Source: Promethearchaeota archaeon
GTDB taxonomy: Archaea > Asgardarchaeota > Lokiarchaeia > Sigyniarchaeales > SOKP01
Reading direction: 5' to 3'
NCBI GenBank assembly: GCA_019058425.1
Contig: JAHPYZ010000001.1
Coordinates: 9,064-73,063, forward strand
DNA length: 64,000 bases
Each line of letters opens with the position of its first letter. Position 1 is the first letter of the stretch. Below, piece after piece: positions 46,429-55,022 of the stretch. Both the position numbers and the translations under genes were made by a program. Below the pieces are notes generated by a model that saw only the letters and a program-made list of their open reading frames with translations, made no database searches and was not told the DNA's origin.

Positions 46429-46591
46429 ATTACAATGCGATATTTAAATCTATTGTAGAGAGTAAATATTTGATATAAGTTCAACCTAAATAGAAAAGTG
46501 GTAATCAATAAACAGAGCCTCAAATTAAGCAATTATTACTGACACAAATGTATAAAAACTAAATTATCATAAATATACTTACAACAAATTT

Positions 46592-46599
46592 GAGGTGAT
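46592..46599 (+). promoter_or_regulatory. Shine-Dalgarno site for the SRPBCC gene
   Basis: GAGGTGAT ends three bases before the ATG at 46603. Most genes in this window lack such a clear site. Confidence 0.7.
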
Positions 46600-46602
46600 G
46601 AT

Positions 46603-47037
46603 ATGCCAAGAGTTGAAATTGAAGATGATTTGAAAGCATCTGCAAAAACAATTTATGATATCTTAATCGATGGTGACACATATGAAGTCAAATGGAACTT
46701 AACGGTAAATGAGTTAAAATCAATTGGGCCAAAAAAATGGGCAGTAAAAAGTACCATAGGAGATCTCACATCTACACGTGTAGAAGAGGTTGAAAATGAA
46801 AAGATTTCACTCGATATAGAAGGATCTATCTTTACTAAAATGGGATATATTTTAAAACCAAAAGGTGATTTCTGCCACGCTCTACTTTGGGGGGAGCATG
46901 AAGATGAAAAGAACACCAAAATTCTGACATCCGCAGGAAGTATGCTTCTAGATAGTTTAAAGAGATTTGCTGAATTTATGGAAGAAGGAGGAGATCCAGA
47001 AGATTTTGATAAAAAAGTGCTAACAGTATCTCCCTAA
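46603..47037 (+). CDS. SRPBCC (START-like) ligand-binding protein
   Basis: 144 residues with the SRPBCC/polyketide-cyclase pattern: first strand VEIEDDLKASAKTIYDILID (the signature 'helix-grip' entry), central strands around TSTRVEEVENEKISLDIEGS, KMGYILKPKG, and a long C-terminal helix SMLLDSLKRFAEFMEEG. These domains bind hydrophobic ligands in a pocket between sheet and helix. The ligand is unknown. It lies alone on the plus strand, convergent with the aldo-keto reductase gene. Confidence 0.8.
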   Translation: MPRVEIEDDLKASAKTIYDILIDGDTYEVKWNLTVNELKSIGPKKWAVKSTIGDLTSTRVEEVENEKISLDIEGSIFTKMGYILKPKGDFCHALLWGEHEDEKNTKILTSAGSMLLDSLKRFAEFMEEGGDPEDFDKKVLTVSP

Positions 47038-47102
47038 TTCTATTTTTTTTTCTTATTTGGAAGATCTCGATATAAAGTATAAAATATAAAGGATTAGAAG
47101 AC

Positions 47103-47996
47103 TTAATTGGTGGATGAAATATCTATTTCAGATGATACTATTTTTACATTATTCATGGTTTGATTAACATCATAGAATAGTTTAATATCTTCGCTTGATA
47201 GCTTAATTTCACTAGCTTTAGCATTCGTTTCCATATGCTCAATTTTAAATGCTTTCGGAATGGTAATCACATTCTCATGATTAATTAACCAAGCAATAGC
47301 AATTTGTTGAATAGTCGAGTTATGTGATTTGGCTACGCGATCTAATTTTTCTCTTAACTCTCCTTCTAATTTATGAAAACCACTATGTCCTAAGGGACTA
47401 TAAGCCGTCATAATGATTCCCTCATTTTGATAAAAAGGTAACGATTTTTTTATATGTTTTTGTCTTATAACGCTAGCATTTAATTGATTGTTAACAAGCT
47501 CAGTATTTTTTAGATAAGTCTGAGCTTCTTTAAATTGTTCTACAGAAAAATTACTTACCCCTATATATCTCACTTTTCCTTCATTGACAAGATCCTCTAA
47601 AACTCTCATTTGTTTCTTAATTGATATTAAAGGAGATGGCCAATGTATAAGGTAAAGATCTATTTGTTTAATTCCTAATCTTTTAAGGCTATTATAAGCC
47701 GCTTTTTTCATAGTATTGTATCGAGTATGCATTGGAAACAATTTGGTTGTTATAAATAAATCATCTCTATTATATTCAGAGATAACCTGTCCAACTATGT
47801 TCTCTGAAGTTCCTCTACCATACATTTCAGCAGTGTCAATATGAGTAATTCCAAGTTCAATGCCTTTCCTTATTGATTCTTTCCATTTTTCATAATATTC
47901 TTTCTTTCTAAAACTTTTAATACCCCACGTACCTTGACCTAGGATAGGAATATTCTCATCTGTTTTACCTAATTTAATTTTTTTCAAATTTATCAC
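47103..47996 (-). CDS. Aldo-keto reductase
   Basis: 297 residues, an (alpha/beta)8 NADPH-dependent oxidoreductase. The family tetrad is visible: D and Y in THIDTAEMYGRG, K in FITTKLFP, H in YLIHWPSPL. VRYIGVSNFS and the C-terminal IAWLINHENVITIPKAFKIEHMETN match the cofactor-binding end. Substrate not predictable. It is divergent in location from the metal ATPase only by a shared strand; a gap of 185 bases separates them. Confidence 0.93.
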   Translation of the reverse strand: MINLKKIKLGKTDENIPILGQGTWGIKSFRKKEYYEKWKESIRKGIELGITHIDTAEMYGRGTSENIVGQVISEYNRDDLFITTKLFPMHTRYNTMKKAAYNSLKRLGIKQIDLYLIHWPSPLISIKKQMRVLEDLVNEGKVRYIGVSNFSVEQFKEAQTYLKNTELVNNQLNASVIRQKHIKKSLPFYQNEGIIMTAYSPLGHSGFHKLEGELREKLDRVAKSHNSTIQQIAIAWLINHENVITIPKAFKIEHMETNAKASEIKLSSEDIKLFYDVNQTMNNVKIVSSEIDISSTN

Positions 47997-48181
47997 ACTT
48001 TCTTTATTAGAAATAATAAATAATAAAGAGATTTAATCTTGTTTGTTAAAAATTATTATAGGTCTGAAGTTTAAAATTCAAAAATGATTGCTTTTTTGGT
48101 AAGATTTTTATAAAATATAAAGCAATTTATTTCTGAATATAATTTTTTAATTTTCAAAAAAAACAAGGAAAAATTAGGAGA

Positions 48182-50164
48182 TTACTTTAATTCCAATTTA
48201 TTCTGACAATAAGGACAGTGAAGTGGCAATTGTTCATCGCAGGTCTCCAATTCCTCACTGCTTAGAATATTTTTCCAACAAATTAATTTGTCTCCTTTCT
48301 GAACCATATCTCGACCATGATGTTGAGGAATAATATCTTTAGTTTCACAATTTGTACATATAATAACTTTGGCTTCACTTTCTAAATCTTCATTTGAAAT
48401 TTCTTTATAAAAGAACTTATATCTGAAAATTGTTAAACTATTGAGTAAAACTAATAAAGAAATACCCATATCTCCAATCCCTACCGCGAGCCATAGTGTC
48501 ATAAATCCAATAACAGTTAAAATTGCAAATGAAACCTTCACGAGAACAGAAGTCCAAATATTTTGTTTTATTTTTTTATTCGTTTTCTTCGCAATGTCAA
48601 TATAGGTTAGTATTTTTTTCAAATCATCTCCAAGAATAATAATATCTGCAGTTTCTAGCGTAATATCCGTAGCAGAGCCTCCTATTGCTATGCCTAAATC
48701 TGAAAGCGCTAAAGCAGGAGCATCATTTATGCCATCACCTACCATTGCTACCCCCTTATATTTTTGTTTTAAATTCTTTATTTCCTGAAGCTTTTGATTA
48801 GGTAGTTGCTCACCATACGCTTGATCAATATCTAAACAAGCTCCAATTGTATTACATACTCTCTGATTATCACCAGATATTAAGATGGTCTTATAACCTC
48901 TCTTTTTTAACCCATTAATTAGAATAGGTGCTGAAACTCTTAATACATCTCTAATTGAGATGATTCCTATTAAATGCTTTTGATTTCCTAGCAGAATTGG
49001 TATTGTTCCTGAAGTTTCAATATTCTTAATATCATTAATTGGAAGATTATAGTTTAAATCTTCAATAAATTTTTGGCTTCCTAAATAAAAAATCTCACCA
49101 AGGATTGTTCCTTTTACTCCTTTACCTTTTATTACTTCAAAATTATCAACTGCTTGAAATTGTATATCCATATCTTTAGCTTGTTTAACAACAGCTTTTC
49201 CAATCGGATGTTCTGAAAGAGCTTCTAAACTGGCAGCAAGACTAATTATATCTGATTTTTTAGCTCCATTATAAGTATAAATATCAAAAACCCTTAAATT
49301 TCCTTCAGTTAGAGTTCCAGTTTTATCAAAGGCAAAGACTTCGATATCTTGAAGTTTTTCAATAAATTTATTCCCTTTAACTAAAATTCCTTCTCTAGCT
49401 TGTTTAGTTAGAGATGCTATATTTGCTAAAGGAGTAGATAAGGTTAAAGCACATGGACATGAAACTACTAATAGAACTAATCCACGATAGAACCAATCAT
49501 AAAAGTTGAGTCCAAAAAATGATGGAATAGTCATTACCAAAATGGATGATAAAAGAATTGCAGGAGTATAATATTTTGCAAACTTTTCAATAAATTTTTC
49601 GTTATCACTTTTATTTTGTTGAGCAATTTTCACGCTTTCTGCAATCTGAGCTACAATCGTATTTGTACTTTCTCTCATAACTTTAATATCTATAAAACTT
49701 TCAGAATTTAGGCTAGCAGCAAAAACTTCTTTACCTTCTTCTTTAAAGACCGGAACTGATTCTCCTGTAATTGCACTTTCATCAAGATAGGAACTCCCTT
49801 TAATAATAATACCATCCAATGGGACTTTCATTCCAGGCTTTATACCAATGATATCCCCAATTTTTACATCTTTTGAGGGAACATTCACGTATCCGTTTTC
49901 AGTTTTCAATAGAGCATCATCAGGAGCGAGTTCAAGTAGTTCCTTAATAGCATTCCTTGACTTTTCAGTTGTTATTTCTTCTAATTTTTCTGCTATTGCA
50001 TATAATAATAGTGCTGTTGCACCTTCTTGACCATGTAATATGAAGAATGATGCGACACCAGCTATCAACATTAACAGATTTGCCGTTATTTTTTTTTCAC
50101 TCAAATCTTCAATTGCTTCCTTAACAACTCCAGAACTTGAAAGAAGAATTGAGCCAATTGCCAA
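48182..50164 (-). CDS. P1B-type heavy-metal ATPase with C-terminal zinc ribbon
   Basis: 660 residues from a TTG at 50164, but the frame is open to 50335 and encodes a coherent N-terminus (CSSSICDLEEEE and a helix WYFIIPAAFLLGI), so the real start is probably an ATT at 50332 or 50329, just after AGGTGA (50341-50336). The core has TGES (133-136), the metal-site CPC (236-238), phosphorylated DKTGT (280-284), the SEHPIGKA His-Pro motif and GDGINDAPA. The CPC type exports Cu+, Zn2+, Cd2+ or Pb2+; the metal is not decided. Unusual C-terminus: about 70 soluble residues with CTNC...C...CPYC, a zinc-ribbon-like metal site that could sense or deliver metal. Confidence 0.92.
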   Translation of the reverse strand: MAIGSILLSSSGVVKEAIEDLSEKKITANLLMLIAGVASFFILHGQEGATALLLYAIAEKLEEITTEKSRNAIKELLELAPDDALLKTENGYVNVPSKDVKIGDIIGIKPGMKVPLDGIIIKGSSYLDESAITGESVPVFKEEGKEVFAASLNSESFIDIKVMRESTNTIVAQIAESVKIAQQNKSDNEKFIEKFAKYYTPAILLSSILVMTIPSFFGLNFYDWFYRGLVLLVVSCPCALTLSTPLANIASLTKQAREGILVKGNKFIEKLQDIEVFAFDKTGTLTEGNLRVFDIYTYNGAKKSDIISLAASLEALSEHPIGKAVVKQAKDMDIQFQAVDNFEVIKGKGVKGTILGEIFYLGSQKFIEDLNYNLPINDIKNIETSGTIPILLGNQKHLIGIISIRDVLRVSAPILINGLKKRGYKTILISGDNQRVCNTIGACLDIDQAYGEQLPNQKLQEIKNLKQKYKGVAMVGDGINDAPALALSDLGIAIGGSATDITLETADIIILGDDLKKILTYIDIAKKTNKKIKQNIWTSVLVKVSFAILTVIGFMTLWLAVGIGDMGISLLVLLNSLTIFRYKFFYKEISNEDLESEAKVIICTNCETKDIIPQHHGRDMVQKGDKLICWKNILSSEELETCDEQLPLHCPYCQNKLELK

Positions 50165-50328
50165 AATATGAGATATTAATTTAAGTTCAAATACTAATTC
50201 TAAAATTATAGAAATCCCAAGTAAAAATGCTGCAGGAATAATGAAATACCAGAATTTTTCTTCGAAAAAAGATTCTACTTCCTCCTCTTCTAAATCACAA
50301 ATAGATGATGAACATGCAATTGTCGTAA

Positions 50329-50341
50329 TAATTTCTCACCT
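50329..50341 (-). promoter_or_regulatory. Shine-Dalgarno and probable ATT start of the metal ATPase
   Basis: AGGTGA (50341-50336) is followed by GAA ATT ATT in the ATPase frame. Between here and the TTG at 50164 there is no ATG, GTG or TTG in frame, while the encoded residues look like a genuine metal-ATPase N-terminus. The TGA inside the site itself closes the frame upstream. Confidence 0.4.
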
Positions 50342-50467
50342 ATGTAACCATTGGATATACTTCAATTAGAACTTAACATTTATAGACTATAAAAGAATTA
50401 TACTCTGTATGAAGGCTTTAAATGATTTTTTAAAAATAAATTATTAAAAATAAAATTATAAATTTGT

Positions 50468-51874
50468 TCACTGATATCCATGAGTAATTTTAGTACTTCT
50501 TATATATCTGCGCTTTTGTAGCAAAAGCTCGATCTGTTCATCTATGCGTGCTAAATCCATGCATTCTGAAATCTTTACTCCCGACTCTTTTAATTTTTCC
50601 CATTTGATTAAATTTCTAGATAATTCTTCCTGTTCTTTCATTATAAGCTTACTCATTCGGTCTTGGCCATATTTTTCAGCTGAAAATAAAGCTTTCTCCA
50701 AAAGTTTTTGACTTTCACTAAATTCGAATGATATAAGCTTGAGCTTTGCTTGAAATGAATAACTTTCAACAAGTAACCAGAAAGACTGGTGACTAATGGC
50801 AATATCCATTAATTGAGTAAGATAAGGTTGAAGATCGTCTAGCAATTTTAAATCGTTTGTGTTACTTACTTCTTTTAAGTATGAATCACACAGATGTATC
50901 AGAGAAACATAATTAAACTCAGGGAATGTCCCTTCTTCATCAACAATTTGCTTAAAGATCTCTCTTGCTTTCATTTGGGCAATATGTTTAGGTTCATTTT
51001 TCAGTAATTCTGCCTTTATAAGACGAAATGCATCATCAAACCACTTGATGTCTACTTCACTTTTGATTTGTTTTACACGATTTAGGCATTGCTCAGCTTT
51101 ACTAAGATTCTTTATTTCTAGATATAATTTAAAAAGAGATGTAAGAACTGCAGCTGTTTTAAAACTACTAATTTCATCACATATTGATAAGGCTTGCTTC
51201 AAATAATCTAATGCTTGATTAAATTCCTCTTTTTCAGTGAGAATCATTCCCAAAATATTAAGAGCACCAATGATCTCTTGTTTATTATTTGCTTTCTTCG
51301 CTAGTTCTAAAAATTTTTCACCAATTTCAAGAGCCCTCTTATAATCACCCATATCTTCATAATTAAAGCAAATCATTTTTACAGCTTGTAATCTAAGAAC
51401 ATCACTTTTAATTTCTTTTGCAATTTTTAAAACATTATAGACATACTCTATTGAATGGTCAAAATCACCTTTCTTAAAACAAACACGTGCCTTACCTAGA
51501 AGTATAACAGCATTTTTCTCTTTAAATTCTTTTAAAGGCAAATCATTAAGTATTTGTTCAGCTTTAGTAAGAATCTTAAATGCCTCATCATTTTCCTCTC
51601 GAATTAGAAACAATCTACTCTTGAAAAGGAGAAAATCGATGATTTTAAGGTTATCTTTTATTTGAGATCTTTCCTTATCTGCTAAATCGATATAATTAAT
51701 AAACTCCTTAAAATGCCCGAGTTCAAAAAGAAGAGAAAGCTTCTGAAGATAAAGTTCAAATTTCTCTTCAGTCGTATAATTAAGGCTTTTTTCCAGCTCA
51801 TTAATAATTTGGAGAGCTTCCTTATATCTACTCTCATCCTTAAGTTGTTTGACTTTATAGAATTCATTTAACAT
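50468..51874 (-). CDS. Tetratricopeptide-repeat protein
   Basis: 468 residues, almost all helical. TPRs of 34-40 residues are recognisable from residue 15 to about 400 (YKEALQIINELEKSLNY, FDHSIEYVYNVLKIAKE, YKRALEIGEKFLELAKKANN, FNQALDYLKQALSICDEIS). The last 60 residues form a coiled coil with an arginine/lysine end (EQIELLLQKRRYIRSTK). No enzymatic or DNA-binding domain. The C-terminal coiled coil may mediate dimerisation. Partners are unknown. The next gene upstream (52096) is a regulator with the same orientation, 221 bases away. Confidence 0.9.
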   Translation of the reverse strand: MLNEFYKVKQLKDESRYKEALQIINELEKSLNYTTEEKFELYLQKLSLLFELGHFKEFINYIDLADKERSQIKDNLKIIDFLLFKSRLFLIREENDEAFKILTKAEQILNDLPLKEFKEKNAVILLGKARVCFKKGDFDHSIEYVYNVLKIAKEIKSDVLRLQAVKMICFNYEDMGDYKRALEIGEKFLELAKKANNKQEIIGALNILGMILTEKEEFNQALDYLKQALSICDEISSFKTAAVLTSLFKLYLEIKNLSKAEQCLNRVKQIKSEVDIKWFDDAFRLIKAELLKNEPKHIAQMKAREIFKQIVDEEGTFPEFNYVSLIHLCDSYLKEVSNTNDLKLLDDLQPYLTQLMDIAISHQSFWLLVESYSFQAKLKLISFEFSESQKLLEKALFSAEKYGQDRMSKLIMKEQEELSRNLIKWEKLKESGVKISECMDLARIDEQIELLLQKRRYIRSTKITHGYQ

Positions 51875-52095
51875 ATATTATACTCCACTAGTGATTGATT
51901 CTAAATATCTGCATTTTTGGAGTAAGATTTCATTCTGAGTAATTCTACATTTGATAATTCTGTTAGATTCTTCTTTATAATTTGCCTTTAACTTAATATT
52001 TTTAGAGATTTTGAACTTCGTGTATTTTTTTCTTACTAATTATTATAATTTATTTGATTATAACTTTTAGCGATTAAGGAGACAAAAGAAAAAAT

Positions 52096-52824
52096 CTAAA
52101 AATTTTTGATTAATGGTTCTAAATCAATTGCTATTTCCTTATTGATTCGAGCTTGTTTTATTTTTCTTCTTAATTCAAAAAGAGCAGCAAGAGGTAAAGA
52201 CATATCAAAATATACAAATGCTTCTCCACTATCTAATTCTTCCTCCATTGCAAGTCTGTGTAATTTGAAAACGTATTCTGTTCGTAAATCCATAAGTTTC
52301 TGAGCCCGTTTCTTGTCAAAATATAAAAAAATAGGCTCGTCAATATATGAGAGATATTTATCATAGGTATTTTTAGCTCTCTTAATATCTTCTAACTGCG
52401 CTTGAAGCAGATCTAACAATGGATCTAGGTAATCTAATAACTGTGTAATATTATAACTGAAATTTCGGTAATTATTGATTTCTCTTCTGAAAAATTGTGT
52501 GAGTTTCTCAGGATCTTTCGAAAGATCCGATTCATCGAGCCTTAATTCTTTTTTTTTAAATTTTGGATTAATTTTATAAACCTTTGGAGGAATTCTTCCT
52601 TTTACAGGTTGTTCGCCTATACTAGATATAAGAAGACCATCTTTCTCCATTAACTTAAGATGTCTCGCAACAGTCGATTTACTGTGTTCTATAAAATGAG
52701 AAATTTGAGTTACATTTAATTCTGTGTGAAGTTCAAGAATAGCCCAAATGTCAAATCGTAATTTATGCTTAGATACTAATTGATCCCATTCTTCTTCAAT
52801 TCTACTATTTTTTTTTACATTCAT
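52096..52824 (-). CDS. Winged-helix transcription regulator (ArsR-like)
   Basis: 242 residues. The N-terminal winged helix (about 22-80) reads WAILELHTELNVTQISHFIEHSKSTVARHLKLMEKDGLLISS with the ArsR/MarR layout, then a wing KGRIPPKVYKINPKF. Residues 110-175 are a helical dimerisation region (NITQLLDYLDPLLDLLQAQLEDIKRA) and the rest is an alpha/beta tail of unknown ligand specificity. No metal-binding cysteines are visible. It is divergent from the secreted-protein gene at 53215 with a 390-base intergenic region that has inverted repeats, so control of that pair is a reasonable guess. Confidence 0.85.
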   Translation of the reverse strand: MNVKKNSRIEEEWDQLVSKHKLRFDIWAILELHTELNVTQISHFIEHSKSTVARHLKLMEKDGLLISSIGEQPVKGRIPPKVYKINPKFKKKELRLDESDLSKDPEKLTQFFRREINNYRNFSYNITQLLDYLDPLLDLLQAQLEDIKRAKNTYDKYLSYIDEPIFLYFDKKRAQKLMDLRTEYVFKLHRLAMEEELDSGEAFVYFDMSLPLAALFELRRKIKQARINKEIAIDLEPLIKNF

Positions 52825-53214
52825 CTTATTTAACAGACCCCTTTCAAAGTTAGGTGTTGTTATTTTATTTAAATCTTATTTATTTTCTTTCTTAATACTT
52901 TTTCAAAATTTCAACCAATTAAATTTATTTAAGATCATATAGAACGTTATTTATTTTTACTTTTATATAAATTATATTGATTTAATCTATATAAATATGA
53001 TCGTAACATTTATATATGAAACGTCCCATTTTATATATGTTATGGCACGTTCATTCTTCGAAATACAAAAAGTATAAGAAAAAAGTATAGAGAGAGCATA
53101 TAATCCAAATTCTACGCTCTATTTAAAAATATGAAACCTAATGAAGGCAATAGTTTTGACCGTGTTATAAAATCAAAAAAAAAATTTAAAAACAAAATTT
53201 AGAGTTGAAGAAAA
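52825..53214. other. 390-base intergenic region with a long inverted repeat
   Basis: No gene is supported here. The segment is AT-rich between divergent starts. TAACAT (53004-53009) and ATGTTA (53037-53042) form an inverted pair around similar AT-rich arms (TTTATATATG and TTTATATATG), and ACGT-containing short words recur (AACGTT, AACGTC, CACGTT). A TATA-like run, TATATAAATATG (52989-53000), precedes them. These could be operators for the adjacent regulator; evidence is pattern only. Confidence 0.35.
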
Positions 53215-53973
53215 ATGAAAAAAACTTCGAAATTGTTAATATTAGCAGCACTAGGAATCCTCATTTTCAGCTTTACATCTTCTGTTGCAGCACTTGAAGT
53301 TACTAAAAGGCTGATAGAGGATTGGTTAGATCCAAATTATGCGGCTTTTCCCTGGGGAGAACAAAATTGGGCTTTTCCTGACTTTTACAGCCGAGATAGC
53401 TGGTTAGCGTGCAAGATGGGATTCCCCTTTCCTAAAGCCGGAATTGGTCTTTTTGTAAATGACTTAGTATATGAAAATAGCTTGGTAATAGGAGATACTA
53501 TAATTGATGGGTATCTAAAGGAGAGAGCTTTAAGTGATGGAACAGCTTTAATAACTTTGCATTTAGATGTAAAGAATGCTCCTTTAACGGTATATAACTA
53601 CATGGAGACGATGTCCTACTTTTTTGGTCTTTCAAGTAAACCTCAAGCCGTATTGGGTGAAGAAATAGATGCATATATTGATTATACTGTACTTATGAAA
53701 TTCATCATCCCTCACCCTGGAGCAGAGATACCCAAATGTACGTCTCTTTTTAGTAATTTCATTTCATTTGATATTCATGGTATTGGTTATGGAACTATAA
53801 CCGAACATGCAGTTGAACTTGGTTATGCCGAAACCGCTGGTGCACTAGGAATGGTAATATTTCACCAAAAGTGCCTTTTTAAACCAGATTTTGACGAAGA
53901 TCATCCTAATTATATGCCAAATCTTAACGGTTTATATCCCATTGAAACTGTGGAAATTCATGAATTGAGCTGA
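53215..53973 (+). CDS. Secreted protein, paralogue of the next gene
   Basis: 252 residues with a clear signal peptide (MKKTSKLLILAALGILIFSF, cleavage probably after VAA near residue 26). The mature part is beta-rich and aromatic (WLDPNYAAFPWGEQNWAFPDF), includes YLKERALSDGTALITLHL and a C-terminal GYGTITEHAVELGY. The same two blocks occur in the protein at 54173. Cys residues are few and paired late (CTSLFSNF, HQKCLF). No known family recognised. It should be exported or surface-associated. It lacks a lipobox and an S-layer domain. Confidence 0.8.
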   Translation: MKKTSKLLILAALGILIFSFTSSVAALEVTKRLIEDWLDPNYAAFPWGEQNWAFPDFYSRDSWLACKMGFPFPKAGIGLFVNDLVYENSLVIGDTIIDGYLKERALSDGTALITLHLDVKNAPLTVYNYMETMSYFFGLSSKPQAVLGEEIDAYIDYTVLMKFIIPHPGAEIPKCTSLFSNFISFDIHGIGYGTITEHAVELGYAETAGALGMVIFHQKCLFKPDFDEDHPNYMPNLNGLYPIETVEIHELS

Positions 53974-54020
53974 AAATAAAATGGCAGGAGAATCAATTGA
54001 GGGTTGAAATCTCTAAATTC

Positions 54021-54110
54021 AAATATAGAACAAGGAGGAAAAAGTTTAAATAAATGACTTCTCGAGTAATACCACCTAAACCAATTTACTTCCATTCTAT
54101 ATATTTTTTT
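54021..54110 (+). terminator. Hairpin/T-tract element, copy 1, after a secreted-protein gene
   Basis: A 5' arm AAATATAGAA followed by CAAGGAGGAA faces a 3' arm around TTCTATATAT, giving an eight-pair perfect core (ATATAGAA/TTCTATAT) with partial extension. The loop holds a conserved string CTTCTCGAGTAATACCAC then TAAACCAAT. The 3' arm runs straight into T7. The same arm, loop and tail recur at 54874-54961 after the paralogous gene. Termination is the simplest role; the conserved loop suggests more. Confidence 0.6.
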
Positions 54111-54172
54111 ATTTTTTAGTCTATTAACAAATGCCATAACATCATTTAAAGAAAAAAAATGAGGTAAAAAAA

Positions 54173-54823
54173 ATGAAATCAATAAAAAAAGCCTATTTAT
54201 TTGTAGCTCTAATGCTTATATTCTTTTGTTTTGCGCCAATAATAAGTGTGAATGCTTGGGGTCAACATGCAAAGGTGACATATAGACCCTTAAGCGACTG
54301 GACATTAAATAATCCTCGTGTGGTTTTAGGATACACTACTAATTGGGATCTTCTCCCAGAAGGTTGGGTAATACGACCAAATTTTGCTGTTGAAGATACT
54401 GGGCAATATTATGGCTATATACGTGAAGAAGAATTAGATGATGGACAAGCCGAACTCACAGTCTATCTTTATGGAAAAAATAGTCCTAGATCAGTATATC
54501 AATTACAAGAATGGTTTGATTTTTTCGGAGGTGAACAATTTCCTGGGGAAATTCTTGAAAATCTAAACATGGATTTTTTTGCAGAATATAAATTTATCCT
54601 TCCTGGGCCTGGTCAACCGATACCTTTTGAATTTGCTATAACTGAATGGATATCAGGAATTATAGTTGGTATTGCCTCAGGGACTTTCACTGAACACGCT
54701 GGGGAATTTGGATTTACAGCAAGTAAAGAAGGTATAGTTTTTCTATTACAAAGCTTTTATGTTGACGAATTGGGTGATTGGGTTTGGCCATATGAAATTG
54801 TAGATTTTTATGAAGTAGATTAA
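54173..54823 (+). CDS. Secreted protein, paralogue of the previous gene
   Basis: 216 residues with a signal peptide (MKSIKKAYLFVALMLIFFCF, cleavage after VNA near 29). The mature part shares the order of blocks with 53215: a Trp/Pro-rich start (RPLSDWTLNNPRVVLG), YIREEELDDGQAELTVYLYGKNSP, QEWFDFFGG and GTFTEHAGEFGFTASKEGIVFL. Identity is low but the spacing is kept, so a tandem duplication that has diverged is likely. No known family. It follows its sister after 199 bases that contain the conserved hairpin element. Confidence 0.8.
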   Translation: MKSIKKAYLFVALMLIFFCFAPIISVNAWGQHAKVTYRPLSDWTLNNPRVVLGYTTNWDLLPEGWVIRPNFAVEDTGQYYGYIREEELDDGQAELTVYLYGKNSPRSVYQLQEWFDFFGGEQFPGEILENLNMDFFAEYKFILPGPGQPIPFEFAITEWISGIIVGIASGTFTEHAGEFGFTASKEGIVFLLQSFYVDELGDWVWPYEIVDFYEVD

Positions 54824-54873
54824 GAATAAGCTTAAAGGAGAGATATTAACTAACGGGTGAAATATTTTATTTT

Positions 54874-54961
54874 AAATATAGAAAAAGGAGGAACATTTTT
54901 GGGAAAATAGCTTCTCGAATAACCACACATAAACCAATATTCCTCTTTTCTATATATTTTT
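54874..54961 (+). terminator. Hairpin/T-tract element, copy 2, after a secreted-protein gene
   Basis: Arms TATAGAAAA-GAGGAA and TTCCTC-TTTTCTATA pair over about 15 bases with a two-base bulge, better than in copy 1. The loop repeats the conserved CTTCTCGAATAACCACAC and ATAAACCAAT strings, and the 3' arm ends in a run of T. Position relative to the gene stop is the same in both copies. Confidence 0.65.
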
Positions 54962-55022
54962 TTTTAATTTTTATACTTGCTCAAGATTTTAAGGAAAAAT
55001 ATATCAAAAAATAAGTATAACT

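Noticed and set aside
4323-50341. TGA might be recoded (selenocysteine or tryptophan), since coding-like frames continue past TGA at 5160 and 44424, and one precedes the metal ATPase frame at 50336
   Set aside because: Many intact genes in the window end normally in TGA (for example 4269, 14378, 46278, 53971, 58981), and no selenoprotein family or SECIS-like hairpin was recognised at these sites.
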